A program made the position numbers and the translations under genes. From the NCBI GenBank assembly GCA_012295275.1, contig CM022670.1, positions 16,116,698-16,180,697 of the forward strand: DNA of 64,000 nucleotides. The letters run 5' to 3'. The notes beneath the pieces were generated by a model. It searched no databases. It was given only the letters and a program-made list of their open reading frames with translations, and had not been told where the DNA came from. The first letter of the stretch is position 1. Each line of letters begins with the position of its first letter. Source of the DNA: Chrysomallon squamiferum (taxonomy: Eukaryota > Mollusca > Gastropoda > Neomphalida > Peltospiridae). Below, in pieces: positions 15,665 through 29,779 of the stretch.

Positions 15665-17021
15665 ACTATGTTTAGATTGCACATCGATCCGAGACTGGAA
15701 TCTAATAAACAGTCTGCTGATTAACCTGAATCAAATACAGTCTATAACAGTCTTCAACTTGCTGGACAACAAGGGGGAAGAAGTGGGAAAAAAAATAAAA
15801 ATAAAATAAAATAAAATCCCCTCCCTAAAAAACCCACTAATTTTATAAAACATAAAAGCTATTTGTTTTGAGAACAATATTTTCTCCACACTTCAAAAAA
15901 AAAAAAAAAAAAAAAAAATTTAATAAAAATCAAAAACATATAGCAACTTGTACTAAATAGCTGAAATATTTCAGAGGTAAAGTTAAGGCAAAGTTCATAA
16001 ACAAAACCAACAAAGTTTTGATGAAATTCATATTAAGAATTAGTGTAAGTTTTTCAAATTGCATAATACCTCAACATTTGATTTTTTTTTTGGTTTGTTT
16101 TTGTTTTTCAGTTTGTTTTAAAAGGATTTTATATTGAATTTATTATTTTTTAATATCTGTATTTATTTGATATAATACTGCATTTCAAAATGAAAATATA
16201 TTATGAACATACCTACAAATATTGAGAAAATGATACACAAGCAAGTAAAGCTGATATTTCATGTTTCACTGTTACATAAACTGGTGTCGATAAATGAAAA
16301 TATTCACATTAAGATTTATTTTAAATAAATTTCTTTTCTTTCTTTTTCTGTTTTTTTTATTCTTCATTCTAAAGGAAGAGATAACTAAAGAAAATATCTT
16401 ACAGGAAAAACAAAATCATTTAAAACAATTATTCAGTTTCTAAAACAGGAAAAATTTAAAACAAGAAAAAGTGAATATAAAATAAATAAAAAATACATTT
16501 ATATTATAAGTTTTTATACCTAGCAAGATTTGAACTCATTTTTCACTTTCAGATACTAAAATCTATATTACTGAGTTTATTTATGTATATACATATATAT
16601 ATACATATATTTTTAAAACAATACAATTCCTAACAATTTATTATATAACAGACTAATTATAAGTTCTTTTTTTTCTTGTTGAGATCATTTGCTTGAAGAG
16701 ATTAATATTTGGAATGTTCTTCTTAAAATCTTGTTCTATTTACAAACATCAAATAATATTATGTTTTGTTGATCTTTACAATAAACCTTCATACATCTGC
16801 TAGGTGGCTTCTGTGAAGTTGTAATGTCCAAACATTGTTATAGAAAGAAAATACCAAAATACCTATGATTTTGTTTATTTTTATAATCATCAAACAAAGT
16901 AACATATTCTAAAGAGATACCAGAGTGTTAAACAGAAATTTGCATTTTCTTTAACTCTGCACATATGTATGTGATTTCAGAAGATCACTCAGTAATTTTT
17001 CAGGTTTTATTTTATTATTAG

Positions 17022-17073
<52 letters not shown>

Positions 17074-18291
17074 AAAGAGAAATTTGATCTATGCTAGTTT
17101 TTTCCTAATTAATTTTTACTTCTTTTTTTTTAAATGCATAAGATTTCGAGGTATCAAGTAACAAATGGATTTCAACAATTAATGTAAATTGTAACTAGTG
17201 TAAAAACTACAAAATTTTAAAATTTAAAATTTTTTTTTTTTTTTTAAATGACATTCTTTCAATCAGAAACCACTGACAATCCCAAATGTTTAACTAAAAT
17301 AAAATTTCATAAATGGAAAAAAAAAAAAAATAAAAAAATTAATTAATAATCTAAAAATTCAGAATAAGACATGAAGTTTAACATAAAACAAACACACATT
17401 CTGCCTTATCCAATTTAAGTAGAACTTTCCAACAGGACATTAAATTTGCACTTCATAGCTCAAGACAGAATCTAGTCCTGAATATACCCTTAAGTTACCT
17501 ATAGGCTGGGAATAGTGGATTTCTCTATAATTTCATACTTGTTTATCAACACACAAGTTTATTGCTCAGTAATGTAATAAATACTTTTATTAACGGCAGC
17601 TTGAAGATAAAAATCTTTTTAAAAGTGAACTTTGAAAGTTTGGATAAAACTACAAATAAAACTGCCTCCACCCTCATCCCCATACACAATTAAAAAATTA
17701 AAAATAATAATAATAATTAATAAATAATTAAAAAAACCCATAAAACAAACAAACCAAAAAAACTATTAAAACAAATTGAAAATTCCCAATAAAATGGCTA
17801 TAAAGTATAAAATTACACATTAAAATTTAAGAATGAATATTTAAAAGATTAAAAACACCAATAAATATAAAAACTCAAATAATAGTAAAAATATAAACAA
17901 TATATAAAATATAAAAAAAAAACAGAAAGAAAGGAAGAAGAAAGAACAACAGAAAACATCTATGAAATATGAGAACTGTTTTAACCAGAAAAATAGTGAA
18001 CCATTTCCTTCGTATGTGCATCTTATACAATTACTTCAAATGAAAATAAAACACAGTGGGAGCTATCAAAACTAATAAAATCTACTCTTAGGTTTAAAGC
18101 TAATTTCTGTTTTCTGAATCTTTTCACAGTACACTTTGCTATTTTATGCCATCCTGTAAGTATTTTTATTATTATTATTATATTTTTTTTGTTGCTTAGT
18201 TAACAAAATATATCTTATTTTTAAAATGATTATTAAAAACAGAATAGTAATAAAACTGGACATCATAAAACATTTTAATTTTGTTTGTTCC

Positions 18292-18349
<58 letters not shown>

Positions 18350-20883
18350 GTATAATAATAATTAAAGGAACTGAATTAGTAGTAGTAGTAGTTATAATAA
18401 TAATAATAAGAATAGCCATAATTGTAATAATAATAATAATAGAAAAATGGTAAATATGTTAATATGTGCAGCAATGCAGACTATACATATTATTTCAGAC
18501 AGTTAAAGAAATACTGTAAAAACATATTCAACAATAATTTACTAACATACTAACAACAAAGTAACAATCAACCAGAGTAAATCCATCAAAAGACAACAAA
18601 TCTTCCATTAAAATGTTAATTACTAAACTAAATATTTCACATACAGCAGTCTTAAAAGACAGGACATGTTTTAATAGCCAGAAAAGAAAGTTTTATTAAT
18701 AAATGCTAGAACATAAAAAGTTTTTTTTAATTTTTTATTAATAAAAGTTTGAGAAACATTGAAAACAACCCCATGCAAACTAAGTTTCATGAATTTGAAT
18801 TATAAGTTATCTAGAAACTAAGTAAGTTCAATTAAAATGATATATGTTTTAAACAATGGCAACCAATATGTGTTTACAGCTCAGCATTTAGCTAAATGAT
18901 TCACACAGAACTAAAATAATTCTACTCAGGTAGTATATAATTCATCTTTTCAAAGATAAACAATTGCACTGTCAAAAATAATTCAAATGGCAAGATGTGA
19001 TACTGGTAACTAAATAATTTAAGTGAAAATAATTATTTTAACTAAAAATATTTTGTGAAAATACATTTTTAGTAAGTCAGCATAATAATGGTGAAGATTT
19101 TTGCATATTCTGTTCTTGCCAGTGAGTTTATAACACTTCTATACAAATATACACAATTTCCAAAAATATATATATATAAATATATGTAGCATTTTCTCAA
19201 CAACTGATTATGACTAAACATTAGTGAATAACATACAACTATTTACACTATGTACAATGTCCCACATTATTAGTTCATTCTTTCCTTTTTTTTTAAAAAG
19301 AAAAAAACAAGAAATGCAAAAAAAAAAAAAATTTAATTTTTTAAAATTGGTACAAATATAAAAAAAATTAAAAAGAAAAATGTGAAATAAAACTTCACTG
19401 AATTGAAATTTAATCTGAACAGCATCAGTAAATCAAATCTATGTATAAATAAACAAATAATAATAAAAAAAAATTAGAGTGAAAAGGTTAATATTAACAA
19501 AATTTAAAAATAATAATAATAATTAAAAGAAAAAGAAAATTAAAAAATATGTAATAATAATTATAATAATAATAACAATAAAATAAAATTTAATATAATG
19601 CTTTTAATATTTAATCTATAAACAAGATGATTAATGTCAACATAGATTTTGAATACTATTAACATACTCTGAAAAAGACCTCCTTAAATGCTTTGTTTTC
19701 AAATAGGTTCTAAAATAAATAAAAAAGAAATAAAATAAAATAATAGTAATATTAAAAATAATTTTGCAAAAATTCTTAAATACAAGAAAAATATTTGAGT
19801 TGCCACAAGAATTTGTTTTTTGATAATGGTTGTGAAAAAAGATAAATATTTTCTGTGATTTATTAAAAGAATTCCCTAAAAGATGAAGTAATAATGATTT
19901 CTTTTCAGTTCATTAATATCTTTATTTTGATTTACTAAATAAATTCATATATTTTCTTTGGTTGATAAGAAAACTTCAGATTAAATCAAATAATGTTGAT
20001 TCATATAATTTTGTAATATGCTCTGAAAAAGAATGATGATTCAAAAAAAAAAAAAAAATTAATGTGTATAAATGTTTGGTAGATATACACTGAAATTTGG
20101 CAATAATTTTTTTTTTTTTAAAACAATCCTTTTGACTTTCGCTTATATTTTATAAATAACTCTACATACTAAACAAAATATTTCTTGAAGCTCATATGAA
20201 TGAATAATGCCAAAATTTAAAATGTTTATTTTCTTTTGAAATTTAGAAATAATATAAATGATTCATGAATTTCTTGTTAAAGCTGATTTTTTGTTTGTTT
20301 TTAACTTTGATATGAACTTTAGGTTGTAACAAACCATTGACTTAGAAATATTTCATAAACTTTTTCATTATCATTTTATTATTGACAGCTAGCCTTTGCT
20401 AACAAAAAAGTTTAAATAAGTTATTATGGAGGATATATAAATGGTGATATTTTCTTCACAATTGCAAGGTCATTTAGTAAAGAGACAGGTGGAATATATC
20501 TTGACATTAAAACTCTTAAAAATGTCAGTTAAACAAAATTAAAACTGTTATATTACAATTCCCAAACTGACATGTTATGAAAATCTACATGTATATTTAT
20601 TTAAAAATTTTAAATATAGTTTCTGTTCTAAGCAGTGTAATTTTTATATTATTGAAGAATATTTCCAACAAAAAAAATGCCTATAAAATATAGAATATGA
20701 TTACTCTTGTGATGTTATTTTATGTTTTGAAATTTGATATTAATAATTTTTAATGATTATTTCAATTCAAAACTCTACAGATTAATTAATTTTAATTTTT
20801 ACAAAAGCTCAGATAGTCTTAAGGAAGCAACTGTAAATTTTATTTTTTATTCTTTTTTTTTTCAAAATATAACGAACTGTATA
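15665..20883 (-). other. non-coding region, probably the long 3' UTR / downstream flank of TESK
   Basis: No coding similarity on either strand. It is mostly A-rich on plus (T-rich on minus), matching the minus-strand introns of TESK. It holds poly(A) runs (about 15896-15919, 17317-17330), (AT)n at about 17026-17062 and an (AAT)n array at 18291-18348 that generates Asn- or Leu-rich spurious ORFs. Confidence 0.45.
18291..18348. repeat. (AAT)n microsatellite
   Basis: About 19 uninterrupted AAT units. The homopolymeric ORFs it produces on both strands are not genes. Confidence 0.97.
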
Positions 20884-23800
20884 TTAATATAAATTTTTGA
20901 ATGTTGTAAATAAAATAATGATGCCATTTTGTGGAGCTGAAAAAGAAATTATTATTATTTTAATCATTAGGTTCACTGTAACTAGAAAGAGAACTAGTGG
21001 GAGACAAAAATGCTCATCTACAGACATGAATGATTCACAAGAACTCCTTATGCTGGGAGGACTGAAATCTCTTCTTTTAACTTTTTCTTCATCGGTCTCT
21101 GTTCGCAAGCAGTCATAGCTGTGCTTGTTGAGATACAGTCTGTTGTTGTTGCAACAAAAATCAGTTTCTAGTGAACACTGCTTGATGTGTGAGAATAACT
21201 TCCGTTTGTTTGAGCACCAGTGACTAGACTGACTGTTCAGCGAGGAATCGAAGCCCAGGGGACAGTCCAGGTAAACAGATTCCGACTCGTCGCTGCTTTC
21301 ACAGATTGCTTCGCTCCTCTGGAACCTTTCAGGGTTGTTGATGAAATCATATTGCAGCTTTATGGCAACAGCATCGGAGATTATTGCACTTTTTGATCGC
21401 GAGCGCTCGTTCATTTTTTTCGAAGAGTTCCACTTGGCGCTGCCATGTAGCGACTCCTGGTGAAGTTCTTCGGCAGCACGGCGCAACAACACCGGCGACG
21501 TCGGCAAGGAGTGACAGTTCCGTCCCCATATCACGCTGGTCTTGCTGCAGTTCAGGTCAGGGGTCATGGGCGTCACTGGGGGAGTGAACAGATATGCAGG
21601 AGAAGGGGGATTGTACAGCTGTTCTGAATTATTATCACAGGAAATGCCAAATACTTTGCGGCCATCTTTGAAGCGCTGCAGCCCAGCAAAAGGATTGCTG
21701 TTTGTTGGAGCATAATAGGGATCATCTCTGCTCATCACCTGACCGATATAGAGAGGTGTTAGAAAAGAAGGTTCATCCAAAGTTTCTATGTCACTTGAAC
21801 TGTCATTGGCTTGTAAAATGTTGTCTTCTGATTTTGATCTCTTGCAAATTGTTGTTTCAACTGCAAAATATTTATGTAAATAAATATACCTAGTCTTCTC
21901 AAAAAAACAACTAAATAATTCAAAATGAAAAATACAATTCAGAAAATTAAATATAGCATCAAAATATTTTCTTTTACCATAAATGAATTTTACAAAAGTC
22001 TCACCAGTTCTCTCCCTTTCCTGACAGAGAATGTCATTCTGCAGATTGTTTTGGATTCTTTTAAGAGGATCTATTACCTCCTCAAAAGAAGGTCTCTTTT
22101 TGGGATCAACCTATAAAAATTATATACAGTAAGTTGAAATGAGTACATTTATCAGCAAGAGTTTTCAAAATTATATATTTGTATTTTTGAATCAGGTCTG
22201 CTGGTAGAAAGGTGTAAAATCAAATTGGCATTTACAACTTTGATATGTTAATTTGTTTTACAGCAATTTGGTCAAAGCAGGGAACTAATAATAATAATAA
22301 TAATAATAACAAGAAAAAAATAAAAGATCACAGAAATTTTAGAAACACAATAATTCATTTTTTTTTTTGTTGTTAATTAATCAAAACCAAAAACAAACAA
22401 AACAAACAAAAATCATAAAATAAATGCAAAATAAAAAAATAAACAACAAAACAAAAACTCTAGACAAAAAATATTTAATATTTCTGAATAATTTATTTTC
22501 TGTTTAAAGACATAACTTTCTGTGACTTCTAATACAAACCTGACAACATCTAAAAGCTAGCTGAAGAAAATCCAAGGGACAGTACTCAACCTTTTCACTG
22601 AATGCCACATAGTCAACTCCAAAATTCTGTCAAACAACAAAATTATTTATTAAACAAATTTCAGTTCCAATTTTCTGACAAACACACACATACACTAACA
22701 TGTATTGAAAAAAAAATCAGATATACATTCATATCAAACAAAACATGTAAACATACTCATATTTAAAAATTCAGTTTTAGAATTAAATGAAAGAACAAAT
22801 TATTGTAATACAAATTATTGTAATACAAATTATTTACATCTATGGAATCAAAAGTTTATCAAAACATGTAAATATACATTTAAAATTAATTTAGAATGAA
22901 ATAAAAGAACAAGGTATTGTTAAACAAATTAAATTACATCTCTGGAATAAACAAATTTAATATTTTGTTTTTATTCAGTATGTAAATGACAGCATTTTAT
23001 CCCGTTTTTTCTCCATTTTAGAAAAAAAAAAAAAGAAATAAAACAGGTAGAAACATTTATATAAACTAAATTACCTGTGTCCTGGGCAAAACATCAGGAT
23101 CTGCTTCTATCCGAGCTGTAATCTCACAGAGTATGACACCATAGGAAAAAACATCAACCTGCAACAACAGATAAAGAAATATATTTAAAATTATTCTGTA
23201 TCGCAAATTATTATTTAAAATCACATCTGCAGTCTGGTGTTTGTTAATAAATGTCAACTATTCTATCAGTGATTTTTCATACACTGTATTAGTAAATACT
23301 TTGTGCTAAAACAAACCTTTTCATTGTACTGTTCTCCTCTTAGCACCTCTGGTCCCATCCAGTATGGTGACCCAACAATAGACAGCCGGTAATCTTTATC
23401 TCTGTAAAACAACAGTGTGTTAACTATTAATGATAGATTTGTTTTATTATTTAGTAAATAAACTGGAAAAGAATGATGACCTATAAAATCTTTGGAAACA
23501 AATAAATAAAACAAAATTACAATATTTGAAACAATTAAAAAATTTAATAAGACTTTGATTTTTAATTATGTCTTCAGAACTGTCATTTAAACAAAATAAT
23601 AATTTAAAACATAACTAAACAGTTGATAAACGTAGGTCAGGAATATAAAACCAAGTGACATAAATACACTAACATTTACGTTATTTTCTGACTATAATTT
23701 TCTGTGTGAAACAAACAGGAAGGGGAAACATTCAGTTTTAAAATAATTCTACAGTCAACAGATACACTGAGCAGCAAACACTTCAAATGTTGCCAACAAA

Positions 23801-24108
23801 GGAAGTTGTTAGCTGTATTTTTACATGTACACTCTGACATAACTTAAAAAAATGTAGTGACGGTCAAGTGTGAAAGCAGGAAAAAAAACCCCAAAAACAA
23901 ACAACTGATGTATGAAATAATAAAAATACATCATAAAACACAAAATTGATACAAATAATAAATAAAATAAAATAATGATAACAATAACAGTGTAAATAAT
24001 AGCAATAATAATATTTAAACAGTGGTAGTACTAATAATATTTGTAATAATAGTAGTAATAGTAAAAAAATTATAATAATGTTATAATAATAATAATCATA
24101 ATAAGGCT

Positions 24109-24161
<53 letters not shown>

Positions 24162-25129
24162 TGGATGCACACAGATTTGTACCACAACAACATTACTTAC
24201 AGAGGATCAGGAATTTTTGTAGCAAATCCAAAGTCAGCGATTATTGCTATATATCTTTCATTGTCTTCCTTCTTAATCAAAACATTCTGCAAAAACAACA
24301 GTGTAAATTAGCAGATGGATGGAAAGGTGACAGAAACGTTAATTAATCTCACAGCTGAGACAATCTGAAAATTACTTATATTCACAATCCTTTTTTTACT
24401 GCTATTATTTTTGTTTTGCCACAGAGATGTAACAGAATGCTGTTTGGGCAGAAAAAGGGCAATAACCTTCAGATGTGTGCTAGATACATCAGATACTCAA
24501 CAGAGGTGTGTTATTCCTGCAATAAGCTTAAGATTACTTAGTACCCTGTGGTTTTGACTAACAGGTGCAAAAAAAAAACAATTTGGTTTACCTTCGATGT
24601 CAAATCTCGATGAAAGAACCCTTGTGAGTGAATATATTTCATCCCAGATGCTATGTCGATGGAAAGACTAATTCTCAACATCCATGGCAGTTCTTCATCT
24701 CCAGCTAGTAACTGGTCTAAGCTTCCTCCATTAATAAACTAAAAAAATAATAATAGTAAATACAAATAACAATAATAATTAAAGAAATAAAGAAATAATA
24801 ATAAAATGTTTTATATTAAACAAATTATTGCATATTCAGTGAAACATGAGACAGGCTTCTGGCATGCTTTTGAGTTATTTGTGTGAACATTCGAAAAACA
24901 ATAACAATAATTTTTTAAATGGTTTATATTTAACAAATTATTGCATAACCAGTGTAACTTGAGACAGGCTTCTGGCATTATTTTGAGTTATTTGTGTGAA
25001 CAGCCAAATATGTATATGCTTTTTTGATGTTCCAAACGTTAAGATTTTTTTTTAGCGATTTTACTTTAGTGCATTTCCTGCAAGTTTTTATTAGTTAAAA
25101 TATACATGTTAGTTATATATGTGTGTGTA

Positions 25130-25162
<33 letters not shown>

Positions 25163-28100
25163 TTGTCTGTGTCTGTCTGTCTGATATGTGTGTGTTGTTT
25201 GTATGAATGATAAAAAATTAAAAATAAAATATGAATAAATTAGAATCAACTTTTTCTCATTAATAATAATTTAGTGTAAGTAACTGATGTTCATTAGTTA
25301 ATTCTATGTTAATTTACATATACACACATTTATATTTTTACATCATGCTAAAGCTAAAAAAACACACTTAATTGATCTGGACATCTGATTAAAACAGCCA
25401 CTGCATTGTGTGCACAGTTAAAATAGAAACTTTAATGTGGTGTCACGAATAGTTACATTAAATTTGAACAAGTTCAGCTCTTGTTAATAATTCAACACCA
25501 CATTACTGCCTGTACAGACACTGCTCCAGAATCATGAAAACTAATATGTTTACATCATTAACAAAAGCTAACAATCTTTTTTTTTTACAGTTAGTGGAAA
25601 AAAAATAAAAATAAAAAATAATAATAATAATTAATAAAAATTATTGGGTTGAGGAATAAATCATTTCGGTTAAATTACATTTAATCATTATACTGAAGAA
25701 AACGTAAGCTTAATTGGATAACTTGATGTAATTTAATCAATAATGTATTCTCCATTCTTATTTACCACTTCTTCCCAACAATTATCATTAAACTTAAGTT
25801 TTCTTCTGTGTAATGATTAAATATAACTTAACCGCAATGACTTATTCCTCAACCCAATAAGATACATTAAAAGCAAAATTATTCAAAATGAAAGTTTCAT
25901 ATTTTTTTTCAAAACTGCACATTTGTAAAACTGATGCTTGGAAAGTGTCATAATATAAAAAAAAAAAAAAAAAAAAAAAAATTGTAATATAGGTTAACTG
26001 TAGAAGAGGTGTTTGTAAAGTTTTAACAAGCTTACTTTTATAAAACCAGTTTTTAACAAAAACTGACTGACTAGTGTATAACTGGCAATTTGTTATCTGA
26101 AATCTCTCTTCTTAACTCTCCAGTCATCTCGGATGGTGAGAAAAAAAACCTGACTACAGAGGTATCTGTTATATGTGAAATGTTGTGCAGTTGGCACAAG
26201 TGTAATACCAGCAACTGATGGATGATAGAACAGCAGCAGGTAAACAAGACTAGTCAAGGATAAACAAAAATAACGCCAGAGTTAGAACAGACAGACAGAC
26301 AGACAGACAGTGATTCTGCAACAACATCCACCCACACACTGAATCTGAACAACTGTCTATAAATACTTCTCAGATACCTGTGATACCAAGCTTCTTGAAG
26401 CAGTACTATTTAGGTGTTGACTATTTCAAAATAAAAACTGGTAAATTTTTGTCCTCATCCCATATGTTAATTTTGATTTACCAATTTTAAAACCAAAACT
26501 GGAAAGGATTAAATTTTCATCCTAAATCTTTGTTTATTAAAATATTTTCATATATTTATTTTAAAATAAAAATTTGATAAATTTTCACCCTTATTCTGTA
26601 TGTTTATTTAAATAGTTTTATTTATTTTAAAATTAAGAATTGATAAAGCTGTCATTTTCATATTCATTCTGTATGTTTATTTAAAATTATGTTTCTTTAT
26701 TTATTTTAAAATAAATATTTGTAAAATTAAATTTTTATTTCATTCTGTATGTTTACATAAATAGTTTTATTTATTTATTTTATAATAAAAATTGGTAAAG
26801 ATCATATTTTCAATCTGTTTCTGTACATTTATTCAAATAGTTTTGTTTATTTATTTATTGATTTAAAAATAGTGGGTTGAATTGTTCACCATAAAGACAG
26901 ACAACATTATAAAACTGTCAACAGGCTGAAGTGATGCCTCAGAGAAGTGCAAAGTTAAAATGGAGATATCTCTCAGCTGTCTTGTTACTGATCTTAGTGA
27001 ATGACCATATCCTTTGACAGTGTAGTTATTTTGATATTTCAGGAAATTTTAAGATGACAGTGATACATCTTAACACACACAGCCTCTCACAGGATAACAC
27101 CTCTTAATTATACCAAGGCCATAACATCAAATTTAACTTTATACTGTCAACATTGTAGTAAAAATACCAAATTCTCACTCGCTTGAAGTATCTTTAATGG
27201 TATGAATAACTATGATGTTCACAATGTAACAATGTTAAATATGTATCTTGCAGATATCAGCAAGTTACGTAATAAGAAATGAATGTACATTCTATAGTTT
27301 TGATAATTCATAAGCGTTGGCTCGTGTGTTAAGAATTAAAATAACTATAAAACTCAAATGCTAATAAAATAAAATAAAATAATAATAATAATAATAAAAA
27401 TTATATATATAATATATAAAAAAAAAAAAATTTTTTTTAAAAAGATTATTAAAAAGATTAATAAAAATAATAATAATATAAAATAAAAAAATAAAAATAA
27501 AAATAAGTAATAAATAATAATGAAAAATGGATCACAAACAAAATAAATTTTATTTTTAAAAATATTTCACTAAAAATATTTATAAAAAATTAAGGGCTAC
27601 TGCTTATATTTCTTCTGTACTTATAAGGATAATATTTTATTTATTCCACATCTGCATGTATTTTATTATTTATATTTAATATGCCATGGATTTTTTTTTT
27701 TGATTTTCTGTTAAACATAAAATAACATGTTTCAGTGATGATTACCAATATTGACATTTTATTTTACAGTATAAAACTATTTTATATTCTGTAGACATTG
27801 TGTGAATCTCACAGATGAAATAAAATGTAAAACTGATATTTAAAAATGTATAGCAAACATCCATATGAAATAAAATTTCCATATAAATGACAGTAAACTG
27901 TCTTTCTGAATATGTAAATAAATAAATAAAAAATAATAATAAAATAAATAAATAAATAAATAAACAGCAGTGTTACTATAGTTTTCATATTAGAGAATGA
28001 CACTGTTTATGTTCAAACATGGAAAATACTGCAGAGTTCTTTGCAGACAAATTCCTGAAATGCACAAACAAGCAGATGTAAAAATGCAGTGTGACCAAAC

Positions 28101-28384
28101 ATGACAATATTTCCATGTTGAGAGATGCATATTAAGCAAACTTCACAGTTTTGTCAGACTGTCTCACACTGTTGTCAGACTGTCTCACACTATTGTCAAA
28201 CTGTCTCACACTGTTACATTGTCTGCCATAGACTGAACTCAGGAAAAAGAAAATTACAAATGGCAGAATTACAAAAATATTAAATTATATGCAACAGTTT
28301 AAAATGATTTGCAGTTTGAAAAAGGTACTTCTTGTTGAGCATATCTTAAGATTATTTTTCCGATATGGAATAGTTAAATAAATA

Positions 28385-28436
<52 letters not shown>

Positions 28437-29705
28437 TAAAAAAAAATAAATAAATAAAAATAAAAATAAAAATAATAATAATAAATAACAAAATAAAAAA
28501 TTATAAACATGTATATCAAAATCAACACTATTCATTTATAAAATAATAATAAATTAAATAAAAAAAATTGAAAAGAAAAGAAAAAGAAATAAGTAAAACC
28601 TGAAACAAGAACAAATGCACCTTATAATTACATTCATGTTTTTAACAGTTTTCTTTCTGTATAAAACTCATTAAAACAGCATAAATAAATAAGAAGGCTG
28701 AAATTAAGTGAAGTTGATGGATGACAACATAATGACACATTCTGTGTAGTTCAGTGTTTATCTGCACACATTAATAAACATGTTTACAAGTTCAGCTCAC
28801 TTTTTAAAAATAATGGTAATACATTTTTTTTAAATAAAATTAAAATTAAAAATAAAAATTATAAAAATAAAATAAATAAAAAAATACATAAATAAAAATA
28901 TAATTAAATAAAAGATAAATAAATAAGTAAATAAAATTTAAAAAAATAAAAATAAAAATAAAAAAGATAAAAAAATAATAATATTAATAAAAATAAAATT
29001 AATTTAAAAAATTGGAAATTAAATATTAATAAAGTGACTATTGCAGGATCATAATTACAACTGTAAGCTTTTTCAGCAAATTTTCAGAGAAGGGTGGAAA
29101 TAACATTTTCTAAATTCTTAAACTGTTATTTTAGGACGCCAATTTATATTAAAAAAAATTATAATAATGGAGAGAAAAAAAAAAAAAAGAAAAAGAAAGT
29201 TTAACAAGCTTAATTCCACTGCTAATTTTTGGGTAAAATAACTGAATCTAATTTAGTCTGCAAAACAAATCCACATATCGATCCCTCTAGAAAAAAAAGT
29301 GTCAGAACTAGAAATCAAAAAGTAACATCTTTGACACCTACTGAACATTTCAATCTGTGGAGTGTTAGAGAAAATACAGTAACATCTGATTAACAGAAGC
29401 ATGTGAGAATGTAAGGAGGCAAATCTGACACAATTAACATCTCCTTACTGCACAGAATGGTAAGGCAATGAACTCTGATCAGCCAAAGCAATTTCCTGCT
29501 GGCTGGCACTGGAATAAACAACTTGGGACTTGTATACAGCTACCTAGTCAAGGGCAAAACAGACACAGGACTGGTTAATGATGATGTGTGTACAAAATTA
29601 CTAACAGAAGCTTAATTCCACCAATGTTTGTTTCCTTCAATCAGACTGCTTTGATTAGTGGTTTCAATTGTCTGAGTGTGTTTCTCTGTTTGTATGTGTG
29701 TATGT

Positions 29706-29779
<74 letters not shown>

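Noticed and set aside
18144-18453. Poly-Asn / poly-Leu ORFs on both strands
   Set aside because: Translation of an (AAT)n array; no other coding evidence.
21347-21893. ORFs in other frames over the last TESK exon
   Set aside because: Shadows of the conserved minus-strand coding exon 21860-20884.
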